64,000 nucleotides of DNA from Acidobacteriota bacterium. Its GTDB lineage: Bacteria > Actinomycetota > Acidimicrobiia > Acidimicrobiales > Ilumatobacteraceae. Made by a program: the position numbers and the translations under genes. Where the stretch lies: the NCBI GenBank assembly GCA_018969685.1, contig JAGWXX010000003.1, positions 1 through 64,000 on the forward strand, given 5' to 3'. Below the pieces are notes generated by a model that was not told the DNA's origin, did not search any database, and saw only the letters and a list, made by a program, of their open reading frames with translations. This document shows positions 45,468-54,489 of the stretch, piece after piece (positions within the stretch are counted from its first letter, which is position 1; every line of letters begins with the position of its first letter).

Positions 45468-46499
45468 CTATTCCGCGATGTCCCGGCTCGACATGTTCCG
45501 CAGGGCCTCGAGGTTGTCGAGCGCCATTCCGCAGCCGAGCACCACCGAATGCAGCGGTTCCTCGGCGGTGAACGCCTCGATGCCCGTGTCGTTGGTGATC
45601 CGCTCCGCCAGACCCACGAGCAGCGCGGTGCCGCCGGAGAGGACGAGCCCGTTGTTGATGACGTCGGCGGCGAGCTCGGCAGGGGTGCGCTCGAGCGTGG
45701 TGCGGATCGCGTCGATCATGGTCGCGACGGGATCCTCGAGCATCGCGCGCACCTCCTCCGTCGTCACCACCTGCGTGCGGGGCAGGCCGGTCACGGCGTC
45801 ACGGCCGCCGACCTCGGCCGAGAACTCCTCCGCGAGCGGCCATGCCGACCCGATCTGGATCTTCACCTCCTCGGCCGTGTTCACGCCGATGTCGAGGGCG
45901 TACGCCTTTCGGAACCCGGCGACGATCGCCTTGTCCATCTCGTCCCCGGCAGTCCGGACGGAGTTCACGGTGACGATCCCGCCCATCGAGATCACCGCAA
46001 CCTCCGTCGTGCCGCCGCCGATCTCGACGATGAGGTTGGCGCTCGGCTCCCCGACCGGGAGCCCGCACCCGATGGCCGCCGCCATCGGCTTCTCGATCAG
46101 GTAGACGGGCCGGCGGGCGCCCGCGAACTCGGCGGCGTCCTGCACGGCGCGCTTCTCGACGCCCGTGACCACGCTCGGAACCGCGATCACCATGCGCGGC
46201 TTGCTCCACCGGCTGTTCGTCACGTGCCGGATGAACTCGCGGAGCATCTGCTCGCACACGTCGAAGTCGACGATGATCCCGCTCTCCAACGGGCGCACCA
46301 ACCGCAGGTTGGCGGGGACGCGTCCCCACATCCGCTTCGCGTCCTGTCCGACGGCGACGATCTGGCCCGTCGACTTGTCCACTGCGGCGGTCGACGGCTC
46401 GTCGAGGACGATGCCCTCGCCCTTGACGAAGATGAGGGTGTTCGACGCCCCGAGGTCGATGGCGATGTCGCGACCGAGGGAGAGCGTCGTCCGAGCCAT
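45468..46499 (-). CDS. mreB: Rod shape-determining actin homologue MreB
   Basis: RDIAIDLGASNTLIFVKGEGIVLDEPSTAAVDKSTGQIVAVGQDAKRMWGRVPANLRLVRPLESGIIVDFDVCEQMLREFI...VEIGGGTTEVAVIS. Confidence 0.98.
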   Translation of the reverse strand: MARTTLSLGRDIAIDLGASNTLIFVKGEGIVLDEPSTAAVDKSTGQIVAVGQDAKRMWGRVPANLRLVRPLESGIIVDFDVCEQMLREFIRHVTNSRWSKPRMVIAVPSVVTGVEKRAVQDAAEFAGARRPVYLIEKPMAAAIGCGLPVGEPSANLIVEIGGGTTEVAVISMGGIVTVNSVRTAGDEMDKAIVAGFRKAYALDIGVNTAEEVKIQIGSAWPLAEEFSAEVGGRDAVTGLPRTQVVTTEEVRAMLEDPVATMIDAIRTTLERTPAELAADVINNGLVLSGGTALLVGLAERITNDTGIEAFTAEEPLHSVVLGCGMALDNLEALRNMSSRDIAE

Positions 46500-46587
46500 G
46501 GAGTTGGTGTGCCTGCCCGTGCTCCCGGCCGTCCCGGGGCGGATCCGGCGTCCCCCAAGGGTACCGAGACGGGCCGAGGCCCGAGGT

Positions 46588-46995
46588 TCAGCGGGGGAAG
46601 AAGATTGCGATCTCGCGGGCGGCCGACTCGGCCGAATCGCTGCCGTGGACGAGGTTCTCGGTCATTTCCAGTCCGAGGTCGCCCCGGATGGTCCCCGGCG
46701 CGGCCTTGACGGGATTCGTCGCGCCCATCATGGACCGTACGACCTCCCACGCGTCGGTCGGTCCCTCCACCACCATCGCGACGACGGGCCCGCGCGACAT
46801 GAAGGCGACGAGGTCGGGGTAGAAGGGCTTCGAGACGTGCTCCTCGTAGTGCCGCGCCAGCACGCCGGCATCGAGGGTGCGCAGCTCCATGCGCGCGATC
46901 CGCAGGCCCTTCGCCTCGAAGCGGGAGACGATGGCGCCGACGAGGCCGCGCTCCACGGCATCGGGCTTCAGGAGGACGAGGGTCTGGTTGCTCAT
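46588..46995 (-). CDS. ndk: Nucleoside diphosphate kinase
   Basis: [37 protein letters not shown]...[66 protein letters not shown]. Confidence 0.98.
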   Translation of the reverse strand: MSNQTLVLLKPDAVERGLVGAIVSRFEAKGLRIARMELRTLDAGVLARHYEEHVSKPFYPDLVAFMSRGPVVAMVVEGPTDAWEVVRSMMGATNPVKAAPGTIRGDLGLEMTENLVHGSDSAESAAREIAIFFPR

Positions 46996-46998
46996 CGT

Positions 46999-48291
46999 TC
47001 AGAGGATACGGCGCAGGTAGGTCCGCGCCGCGCCCGCCACGTAGAGCGAGCCGGCGACGAGCACCGCGTCGTCCTGTCCCGCCCCTTCGAGCGCCGCGTC
47101 GCAGGCCCGCGGCACGTCGTGCGTCGTGCGCACCCCCTCGCACCCGATCGCCCGCGCGACGTCGGCGAGCTCGTCGCCCGACACCGCCCGCGGCGACGGC
47201 GCGGTGGTGCAGATCACCGAGTCGAAGTCGTCGGCCCGGAGCGCGCCGAGCATCTCGGCGGGGTCGCGTCCGCGGAGGGCACCGACGACCAGCGTCCGGC
47301 GCCCCGAAGGGGAGAAGTCGCCGAAGAACACCTCGGCGCAGACGTCCCCTCCCGCGGGATTGTGCGCACCGTCGATGACGACGAGGGGATGCCGGCCGAG
47401 CACCTCGAACCTCCCCGGCATCTCCACGCGGGACATCCCCTCGGCGAGCACCCCGTCGTCGACCGGCGCGTCGAAGAACTCCTCCACCGCCGCGATGGCG
47501 ATCGATGCGTTGTCGCCCTGGTGCCGTCCGTGCAGCGGGACGGCCACGTCGGCGTGCCGGGCGCGCGGCGTCCGCACCTCGAGCAGCCGTCCGCCGACGG
47601 CGAGGGCGTTGTCCTCGCACGAAAAATCGGCGCCCCGCAGCACGAGCGACGCGTGCGCGGACTGCGACCAGATCGCCGACAACTCGGGATTCTCGTCGCC
47701 GACCACCAGCACCGAACCCTGCTTGGAGATGCCCACCTTCTCGGTCGCGATGTGCGCGAGGGTGGGCCCCGCGAACTCGGTGTGGTCGAGCGCGATGTTC
47801 GTGACGACGGCGACCTTCGCGTCGACGACGTTGGTCGCATCCCAGCGGCCGAGCATCCCGACCTCGATGACGCCGACGTCGACCGCGACGTCGGCGAAGT
47901 GCCGGAAGGCCGCCGCCGTGACGGCCTCGAAGTACGTCGGGCGGACGCCAGCAACGGCCTCGATCCCCGCCACCGCCGCGATCGCCGCGGCGAACTCGTC
48001 GTCCGCGATCGGCTCGCCGTCGATGCAGATCCGCTCGTTCAGCGCCTCGAGGTGCGGGCTCGTGTAGGTGCCCACCTTCAGCCCGTGTGCCACGAGCAGC
48101 CTCGTGACCATCTGCGTCGTCGATCCCTTGCCGTTGGTCCCCGTCAGGTGCACCACGGGATAGGAGCGCTGGGGGTCCCCCATCGCGTCCATCATCCGCT
48201 CGATGCTGCGCAGCGACGGCGACTCGACGCGCCCCGTCTTTTCGTAGCTGGCGTGGTCGTCGAGGTACCGGAGGGCGTCGGCAATGTCCAT
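46999..48291 (-). CDS. folC: Folylpolyglutamate synthase / dihydrofolate synthase
   Basis: YPVVHLTGTNGKGSTTQMVTRLLVAHGLKVGTYTSPHLEALNERICIDGEPI...EVGMLGRWDATNVVDAKVAVVTNIALDHTEF...VIDGAHNPAGGDVCAEV. Confidence 0.95.
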   Translation of the reverse strand: MDIADALRYLDDHASYEKTGRVESPSLRSIERMMDAMGDPQRSYPVVHLTGTNGKGSTTQMVTRLLVAHGLKVGTYTSPHLEALNERICIDGEPIADDEFAAAIAAVAGIEAVAGVRPTYFEAVTAAAFRHFADVAVDVGVIEVGMLGRWDATNVVDAKVAVVTNIALDHTEFAGPTLAHIATEKVGISKQGSVLVVGDENPELSAIWSQSAHASLVLRGADFSCEDNALAVGGRLLEVRTPRARHADVAVPLHGRHQGDNASIAIAAVEEFFDAPVDDGVLAEGMSRVEMPGRFEVLGRHPLVVIDGAHNPAGGDVCAEVFFGDFSPSGRRTLVVGALRGRDPAEMLGALRADDFDSVICTTAPSPRAVSGDELADVARAIGCEGVRTTHDVPRACDAALEGAGQDDAVLVAGSLYVAGAARTYLRRIL

Positions 48292-48305
48292 CGGTCCCCG
48301 CAGGG

Positions 48306-49571
48306 TCAGGACGCGGCGCGACGCGGCCGAGTGGTGCGCGGCGCGCGGGACTCGGTCCGTGCGGTCACGGCTCCGTCGGCCAGTTCGAGCACGACCTTGC
48401 CGACGTCGCCGCGTCCCGGCACGTCGTACATCGTGCCGAGCAGGAGCTCCTCGAGGATCGCGCGCAGGCCCCGCGCCCCGGTTCCCCGGGCGATTGCGAG
48501 GTCGGCGACCGCGCCGAGCGCCTCGTCGGTCGCCTCGAACGCCACGTCCTCGAACTCGAAGAACTTGCCGTACTGACGGACGAGTGCGTTCCGCGGTTCG
48601 GTGAGGATCTGCACCAGCTCGGCTCGGGACAGGTTGTGCACGGCGCCGACCATCGGCAGGCGCCCGATGAACTCGGGGATCATGCCGAACTTCACGAGGT
48701 CCTCTGGCATCACCTGCGCGAAGAGCTCGCCCGGGTCCTTGTCCAGCTTGGAGACGACGTTCGCATGGAAGCCGACCCCCTTCCGGCCGATCCGCGACTC
48801 GATGATCTGTTCCAGTCCGGAGAACGCACCCCCGACGATGAACAGCACGTTCGTCGTGTCGACCTGGATGAACTCCTGGTGCGGGTGCTTCCGGCCCCCC
48901 TGCGGCGGCACCGACGCCACGGTGCCCTCGAGGATCTTCAGCAGCGCCTGCTGCACGCCCTCACCCGACACGTCGCGGGTGATGGAGGGGTTCTCGCTCT
49001 TGCGCGCCACCTTGTCGATCTCGTCGATGTAGACGATCCCCTGTTCGGCCCGTTTGACGTCGAACTCGGCGGCCTGCAGCAGCTTGAGCAGGATGTTCTC
49101 GACGTCCTCCCCGACATAGCCCGCCTCGGTCAGCGCGGTCGCGTCCGCCACCGCGAAGGGCACCTTCAGCATCCGGGCAAGGGTCTGGGCGAGGTGGGTC
49201 TTGCCGCACCCGGTGGGACCGAGCAGGAGCACGTTGCTCTTCTGCAGCTCGACGTCGTCCCGTTTCCCCGCCCCGCGGCTGCGAATCCGGCGGTAGTGGT
49301 TGAACACGGCGACCGACAGCACGGTCTTGGCCTGGTCCTGCCCGATCACGTACTCGTCGAGGAACGAGCGGATCTCCCTCGGCGTGGGGAGGTGGTCCGG
49401 TCCCTGGCCCGCGGACTGCTCGAACTCCTCGTCGATGATCTCGTTGCAGAGCTCGATGCACTCGTCGCAGATGTAGACGCCGGGTCCGGCGATCAGCTTG
49501 CGAACCTGCTTCTGCGACTTGGAGCAGAAGGAGCACTTGACCAGCTCAGCCGTGTCCCCGAACTTCGCCAC
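48306..49571 (-). CDS. clpX: ATP-dependent Clp protease ATP-binding subunit ClpX
   Basis: [35 protein letters not shown] (zinc finger), [56 protein letters not shown]. Confidence 0.98.
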   Translation of the reverse strand: MAKFGDTAELVKCSFCSKSQKQVRKLIAGPGVYICDECIELCNEIIDEEFEQSAGQGPDHLPTPREIRSFLDEYVIGQDQAKTVLSVAVFNHYRRIRSRGAGKRDDVELQKSNVLLLGPTGCGKTHLAQTLARMLKVPFAVADATALTEAGYVGEDVENILLKLLQAAEFDVKRAEQGIVYIDEIDKVARKSENPSITRDVSGEGVQQALLKILEGTVASVPPQGGRKHPHQEFIQVDTTNVLFIVGGAFSGLEQIIESRIGRKGVGFHANVVSKLDKDPGELFAQVMPEDLVKFGMIPEFIGRLPMVGAVHNLSRAELVQILTEPRNALVRQYGKFFEFEDVAFEATDEALGAVADLAIARGTGARGLRAILEELLLGTMYDVPGRGDVGKVVLELADGAVTARTESRAPRTTRPRRAAS

Positions 49572-49602
49572 GCCCCAAAACTAGGCGATGGGAACCCGCA
49601 AT

Positions 49603-50229
49603 TCAGCGGATCGGGCCGGTGCGGTCGACGGCGCTGCGCGTCGTGATGATCTCGTCGATCACCCCGTACTCCTTGGCGGCATCGGCCTCCATCACGAAGT
49701 CACGGTCGGTGTCCTCGTGGATCCGCGCGATCGACTGGCCGGTGTGCACGGCGAGGATCTGCTCGAGCAGCTCGCGCATCCGCAGGATTTCGCGGGCCGC
49801 GATCTCGAGGTCGGTCACCTGCGAGTAGCCGACCTGCCCGTACGGCTGGTGCAGCAGGACGCGCGAGTGCGGCAGCGCGAGCCGCTTGCCCTTCGTCCCC
49901 GCGGCCAGCAGCACCGCCGCGGCGGAGGCGGCCTGCCCCAGGCAGATCGTGGCGATGTCGTTCTTGATGAATTGCATCGTGTCGTAGATCGCGAAGAGGG
50001 CGGTGATGTCGCCACCGGGGCTGTTGATGTAGATGTTGATGTCCCGGTCGGGGTTCTCGCTCTCGAGGTGGATCAACTGGGCGCACACCAGGTTCGCGAT
50101 CGTGTCGTCGATCGGCGTGCCGAGGAAGATGATGTTCTCCTTCAGCAGCCGCGAGTAGAGATCGTAGGCGCGCTCGCCGCGGCTCGTCTGCTCCGTGACG
50201 GTGGGGACGTAGTAGTTCCTCGGGTTCAC
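49603..50229 (-). CDS. clpP: ATP-dependent Clp protease proteolytic subunit
   Basis: [108 protein letters not shown]. Confidence 0.98.
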   Translation of the reverse strand: MNPRNYYVPTVTEQTSRGERAYDLYSRLLKENIIFLGTPIDDTIANLVCAQLIHLESENPDRDINIYINSPGGDITALFAIYDTMQFIKNDIATICLGQAASAAAVLLAAGTKGKRLALPHSRVLLHQPYGQVGYSQVTDLEIAAREILRMRELLEQILAVHTGQSIARIHEDTDRDFVMEADAAKEYGVIDEIITTRSAVDRTGPIR

Positions 50230-51560
50230 GCCTCGTCCTTTCCTGTGTCCTCGGCCAGCAGCAGCGACGCGTCGATCGGCGAGCCGTCCGGAGCGGCCAG
50301 CGCGGCGTGCTCGATGAGCCAGTCCAGCGCCTTCGACTTGCGGATCTGCGCGCGCAGGTCCTCGATCGCGTCGTTTTGGTCGTAGAGCCTGCGGACCTTG
50401 TCGGCCTTCTGGTTGACGCGCATCGCAATCCGCGCGATCTCCGCCTCCACGTCGTCGTCGTCCGCCTCGATGCCCTCCTGCCGCGCGACCGCGCGCAGCG
50501 CAAGGTCCACCCGCACGGCCTTGCGCGACTCGGTGCGCACCGCCTCGAGGAACCCCTCCGGCGGCTGCCCCGTCGCGGACAGCCAGTGCTCGAGCGACAT
50601 ACCCTGCGCCGCGAACCGCTCGATGAGCGAGCGCACGCGGGAGCGGAAGTCGCCCTCCACCATCGCCTCGGGAAGGTCGATCGCCACCAACGCGGCGACC
50701 GACGTCGACACGTTGTCGACGAGCACCGAACGGGCCTGGTTGAGCTTGTACTCCTCCAGCCGCGCCCGCACCGAGCCGCGCCACTCGGCGACCGTCGCGC
50801 AGTCCGCGACGTGGCCGTCCACCCACTCGTCGGTCAGGTCGGCGAGATCCATCTGCTGGACCTTCTTCACCACGGCGACCAGATCGGCGACGTCCTCGGT
50901 GCCGTTCGGCGCCTCGGAATACTCGATTCGCGAGCCCGCGGTGGCTCCAGCCAGGTGGCCGTCGAAGCCGGGGGACACCCACCCCTTGCCGAGTTCGTAC
51001 ACCCAGTCGGCGGTGTTGAGGCCCGGAACCGGCGTCCCGTCGCGCGTGCCGGTCAGGTCGATGGTGAGCACGTCGCCCGTCGCGGCGGGACGGTCCACGT
51101 CGACGAGGGTGCCGTGGCGGCGCCGCTCGGTCGCCATGACCTCGTCGATCTCGGCGTCGTCGACGGAGAGCGCCGGCATCTCCACGCGCAGACCCTTGTG
51201 GCCGGCGATGTCGATCTCCGGCCGGACCTCGCACGTCGCGTCGAACACGACGGGTCCGGACTCCTCGCCCGACGTGACCGCGATGTCCGGCGTGGCGATC
51301 AAGTCGACGTTGTGCTCGCGAACCGCCTCGGCCAGGTACTCGGGCAGCGAGTCCTGGATGGCGCGGGAACGGGCGATCCCCGTGCCGATGTGCGCCTCGA
51401 TCACCTTTCGCGGCGCCTTCCCCTGGCGGAAGCCCGGGAGGTTGATCTCCTTCGCGAGCCGCGTGAACGCCTGGTCGATGCTGCGGTCGAATTCGACCTC
51501 GTCCACCTCGACGGTCAACCTGACCTTGTTGCCCTCGAGCGCCGCGATCGCCGTCCTCAC
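50226..51560 (-). CDS. tig: Trigger factor
   Basis: [47 protein letters not shown]...; PPIase-like region [19 protein letters not shown]; upstream of clpP/clpX. Confidence 0.95.
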   Translation of the reverse strand: MRTAIAALEGNKVRLTVEVDEVEFDRSIDQAFTRLAKEINLPGFRQGKAPRKVIEAHIGTGIARSRAIQDSLPEYLAEAVREHNVDLIATPDIAVTSGEESGPVVFDATCEVRPEIDIAGHKGLRVEMPALSVDDAEIDEVMATERRRHGTLVDVDRPAATGDVLTIDLTGTRDGTPVPGLNTADWVYELGKGWVSPGFDGHLAGATAGSRIEYSEAPNGTEDVADLVAVVKKVQQMDLADLTDEWVDGHVADCATVAEWRGSVRARLEEYKLNQARSVLVDNVSTSVAALVAIDLPEAMVEGDFRSRVRSLIERFAAQGMSLEHWLSATGQPPEGFLEAVRTESRKAVRVDLALRAVARQEGIEADDDDVEAEIARIAMRVNQKADKVRRLYDQNDAIEDLRAQIRKSKALDWLIEHAALAAPDGSPIDASLLLAEDTGKDEA

Positions 51561-51569
51561 AGTGCGCCG

Positions 51570-51579
51570 AGTGTACCCT
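51570..51579. promoter_or_regulatory. Overlapping divergent -10 elements for tig (-) and the 51588 gene (+)
   Basis: AGTGTACCCT: minus-strand TACACT (51575-51570), 9 nt before tig GTG 51560; plus-strand TACCCT (51574-51579), 8 nt before GTG 51588. Confidence 0.55.
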
Positions 51580-51587
51580 TTGCCCCC

Positions 51588-51872
51588 GTGAGCACCTCGT
51601 GGAACCCGCACTCGCTCGCCAAGCCGCACGAGGGACAGATCGCACTGGTGACGGGCGACGAGGTGGAGGCGTCCGTCGAACTCGAGGGCGTCGCGGCCGG
51701 GATGCGCGGCACCGTGATCCTCGCGAACGGCTTCAATTGGCTCCGCTACCGCGTTCGGTTCTCCAACGGCGCCGAGCTCGGTGACCTCGACCACCGCACG
51801 CTGCGGCCGGTCGGCCGTGCAGCCCGGCGCATCGCGCGCGAGCAGCGCAAGTCGGCGCGCGCTGCGCGCTGA
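51588..51872 (+). CDS. Small basic hypothetical protein (94 aa)
   Basis: [77 protein letters not shown] start 8 nt from TACCCT. Confidence 0.6.
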   Translation: MSTSWNPHSLAKPHEGQIALVTGDEVEASVELEGVAAGMRGTVILANGFNWLRYRVRFSNGAELGDLDHRTLRPVGRAARRIAREQRKSARAAR

Positions 51873-51906
51873 CGGTTCGCGCCGTCGCCCGTAGCCTCTG
51901 CGGTTC

Positions 51907-51979
51907 CGGGGAGTGGCGCAGGTGGTAGCGCGCCTGGTTTGGGACCAGGAGGCCGGGGGTTCAAGTCCCCCCTCCCCGA
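51907..51979 (+). tRNA. tRNA-Pro (anticodon TGG)
   Basis: Complete cloverleaf: acceptor CGGGGAG/CTCCCCG, D stem GCGC/GCGC, anticodon arm CCTGG-TTTGGGA-CCAGG, T arm GGGGG-TTCAAGT-CCCCC; no encoded CCA. Confidence 0.96.
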
Positions 51980-51993
51980 CTCGGCGCGCCGCG

Positions 51994-53097
51994 TCAGGCG
52001 ATCGGCACGGTGTCGCGTCGGACCGTCATCGCCGACAGCACCTCGGGATCGGGCTCTCGGCCGATGCCGGCGCCTGATGGCACCGCGAGGTGGCCGTCCT
52101 CCAGCACGAACGGCGCCGTCACGTCGCGGAGGAAGTAGCGGTCCGACGCGGACGTGTCGCCGGGCAGGGTGAATCCGGGGAGCGCGGCCAGCGCGAGGTT
52201 CGCCGCCCGCCCGATGCCGGTCTCGAGCATTCCGCCGCACCACACCGGCACGCCGCGCTCCAGGCACAGGTCGTGGATCGCGCGCGCCGCGAGGTAGCCG
52301 CCGACGCGCCCGGGCTTGATGTTCACCACGCTGCACGCGCCCAGCTCGATCGCACCGCGCGCCGACTCGAGCGAGGTGATCGATTCATCGAGGCAGACCG
52401 GGGTCGCGATCCGCCGCGCGAGCGCCGCGTGGCCCGCGAGGTCGTCCTCCGGCAGCGGCTGCTCGATGAGGAGCAGGCCGAGATCGTCCAGCTGCGCGAG
52501 GTGGGCCGCGTCGTCGATCCGGTACGCCGCGTTGGCGTCGACCTGCAGCAGCAGCGCGTCGCCGAACTCGCGGCGCACCGCGCGGACCTGCCCGATGTCG
52601 GAGCCCGGCTCGATCTTCAGCTTGATCCGCAGGTACCCGGCGCGCAGGTATCCCTCGACCGTGCGGAGCAGCTCGGGAACGGAGTCGTGGATGCCGACGG
52701 ACACGCCGGACGGCACCCGGTCGCGCACCGCGCCGAGGTGGCCGGCGAGCGAGACGCCGCGCGCACGGAGCTGGTGGTCGAGCAGGGCCGCCTCGACGAC
52801 CGCCTTCGCCATCGGGTGCCCGCGCACCGGCGACACCGACGCGACGAATTCCTCCGCCGTCGTGTCCGGACCCACCTCCGGCAGCAGGAACCGACGGATG
52901 ACGTCCTCGCAGCCGTCGACGTACTCCGACGAGTACACGGGTGCGGCCATCGCGACGCACTCGCCCCACCCCTCGGCGTCGTCGCCAATGAGCCGCAGGT
53001 AGAGCAGGCTCCGCGCCGTCTCGGTGCCGAACGACGTGCGGAAGGGCGCCACGAGGTCGATCCGCGCGCGCACGATCTCGGCGGCACGGAGCGTCAC
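51994..53097 (-). CDS. Enolase-superfamily o-succinylbenzoate synthase / N-succinylamino acid racemase family
   Basis: RIKLKIEPGSDIGQVRAVRREFGDALLLQVDANAAYRIDDAAHLAQLDDLGLLLIEQPLPEDDLAGHAALARRIATPVCLDESITSLESARGAIELGACSVVNIKPGRVGGYLAARAIHDLCLERGVPVWCGGMLETGIGRAANLALAALPGFTLPGDTSASDRYF. Confidence 0.93.
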   Translation of the reverse strand: MTLRAAEIVRARIDLVAPFRTSFGTETARSLLYLRLIGDDAEGWGECVAMAAPVYSSEYVDGCEDVIRRFLLPEVGPDTTAEEFVASVSPVRGHPMAKAVVEAALLDHQLRARGVSLAGHLGAVRDRVPSGVSVGIHDSVPELLRTVEGYLRAGYLRIKLKIEPGSDIGQVRAVRREFGDALLLQVDANAAYRIDDAAHLAQLDDLGLLLIEQPLPEDDLAGHAALARRIATPVCLDESITSLESARGAIELGACSVVNIKPGRVGGYLAARAIHDLCLERGVPVWCGGMLETGIGRAANLALAALPGFTLPGDTSASDRYFLRDVTAPFVLEDGHLAVPSGAGIGREPDPEVLSAMTVRRDTVPIA

Positions 53098-53810
53098 GGG
53101 GCACCCACGACGTAGTCGCCGCGATCGGTCAACCCGCGCACGATCCGTCCCCCACCGAGCGTGGCGCCGAACGCCTCCCGGTGCCGCGCGCGCCATTCGG
53201 CGACGGCGCCGGGGTCGCCCGCGCGCAGCGCGCCGACGTCGTCGGGGGTGGGAATCGTCAGGTCGCCGGCGCGCACCTCCACGCGCCGTCCGACGGGCGG
53301 CTCGCCACGGCCGGCGACCGCCCACCGGACGACGAGCCGGTCGCTTGACCCGTCGGAATTGATGTCGTCCACGAGACGACCGTAGAAGTCGGGGTGGTAC
53401 CCGTCCACCTCGCACCCCAGGCTCGCGAGGTTGAACGACGCGTTGCGGCGGACCAGCGGATCGAACGTCCACGTGATCGCCTCGAATCCCTCTGCCGCCG
53501 CCCAGCGCCACTGGTGCCGCTTGAGCGCCGTACCGAGGCCGCAGCCCGCCACCGACGGGAGCACCGCCGTCACGTGGGAGTGCAGGATCGCGCCGCGACC
53601 CGCGATGGCGAAGCTCGCGCCGACCGGCTCGTCCCCCGACCATGCGACTGCGCCGTATCCACCGACGTGGATCGCTGCGACGACCAGTGGAACCGGCACC
53701 AAACCGGCTCCCCCCCAGACCGCGTCGCACACCCGTGCCAGCGCCTCGGCGCCGGCCGCATCCCGGACCAGCCGCACCTCGGCGGGTCGCGTCGTGCCGC
53801 GCGCCATCAC
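53094..53810 (-). CDS. GNAT-like acyltransferase, overlapping the menC/NSAR-family gene
   Basis: GDEPVGASFAIAGRGAILHSHVTAVLPSVAGCGLGTALKRHQWRWAAAEGFEAITWTFDPLVRRNASFNLASLGCEVDGYHPDFYG. Confidence 0.75.
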   Translation of the reverse strand: MMARGTTRPAEVRLVRDAAGAEALARVCDAVWGGAGLVPVPLVVAAIHVGGYGAVAWSGDEPVGASFAIAGRGAILHSHVTAVLPSVAGCGLGTALKRHQWRWAAAEGFEAITWTFDPLVRRNASFNLASLGCEVDGYHPDFYGRLVDDINSDGSSDRLVVRWAVAGRGEPPVGRRVEVRAGDLTIPTPDDVGALRAGDPGAVAEWRARHREAFGATLGGGRIVRGLTDRGDYVVGAP

Positions 53811-53818
53811 CGGAGCCG

Positions 53819-53828
53819 ACTCTACCGA
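53819..53828. promoter_or_regulatory. Overlapping divergent -10 elements, GNAT gene (-) / upp (+)
   Basis: ACTCTACCGA: minus TAGAGT (53824-53819), 8 nt before the start at 53810; plus TACCGA (53823-53828). Confidence 0.4.
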
Positions 53829-53845
53829 TCCGACACAATGTGCCC

Positions 53846-54481
53846 ATGCCCGTCACCGTCACCGTGGTCGACCATCCCGTCGCGGCGGAGGCCCTCACCA
53901 ACCTCCGCGACGAGCGCTCGTCCAACCAGTTGTTCCGCGCCGAGATGCGGCGGCTCTCGCTGATCGTCATCGCGGAGGCCGCGCGCACGGTGCCCGTCCG
54001 CCCCGTGCGCGTGCGCACCCCGCTGGCCGAGACCGACGGCGCGGTGATCGCGTCGCGGCCGGTGCTCGTGCCGATCCTGCGCGCGGGGCTCGGCATGCTG
54101 CCCGCGGCGATGGAGCTGCTGCCCGACGCCGACATCGCCGTCGTCGGCGTCCAGCGCGACGAGGCGACGCACGCGCCGAGCGAATACGTCGCGAAGCTCC
54201 CCACCCGGCTCGACGGCAGGCACTGCATCGTGCTCGACCCGATGCTCGCGACCGGCGGGTCGCTCGCGCACGGCTGCCGCATCCTCGCCGACCGGGGGGC
54301 GCCGCAGCCGCTCACCATCGCGTGCGTGCTCGCCGCGCCCGAGGGCATCGCGCACCTCGACGCATCCGAGATGTCGCTGCACATCGTCACCGCATCGGTC
54401 GACGAGCGGCTCAACGAGCAGGCGTTCATCGTGCCGGGTCTCGGCGACGCCGGCGACCGCCAATTCGGCCCCCCGCACTGA
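53846..54481 (+). CDS. upp: Uracil phosphoribosyltransferase
   Basis: VTVVDHPVAAEALTNLRDERSSNQLFRAEMRRLSLIVIAEAAR...VPILRAGLGMLPAAMELLPDADIAVVGVQRDEAT...HCIVLDPMLATGGSLAHG. Confidence 0.96.
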   Translation: MPVTVTVVDHPVAAEALTNLRDERSSNQLFRAEMRRLSLIVIAEAARTVPVRPVRVRTPLAETDGAVIASRPVLVPILRAGLGMLPAAMELLPDADIAVVGVQRDEATHAPSEYVAKLPTRLDGRHCIVLDPMLATGGSLAHGCRILADRGAPQPLTIACVLAAPEGIAHLDASEMSLHIVTASVDERLNEQAFIVPGLGDAGDRQFGPPH

Positions 54482-54489
54482 CCTCCTGA

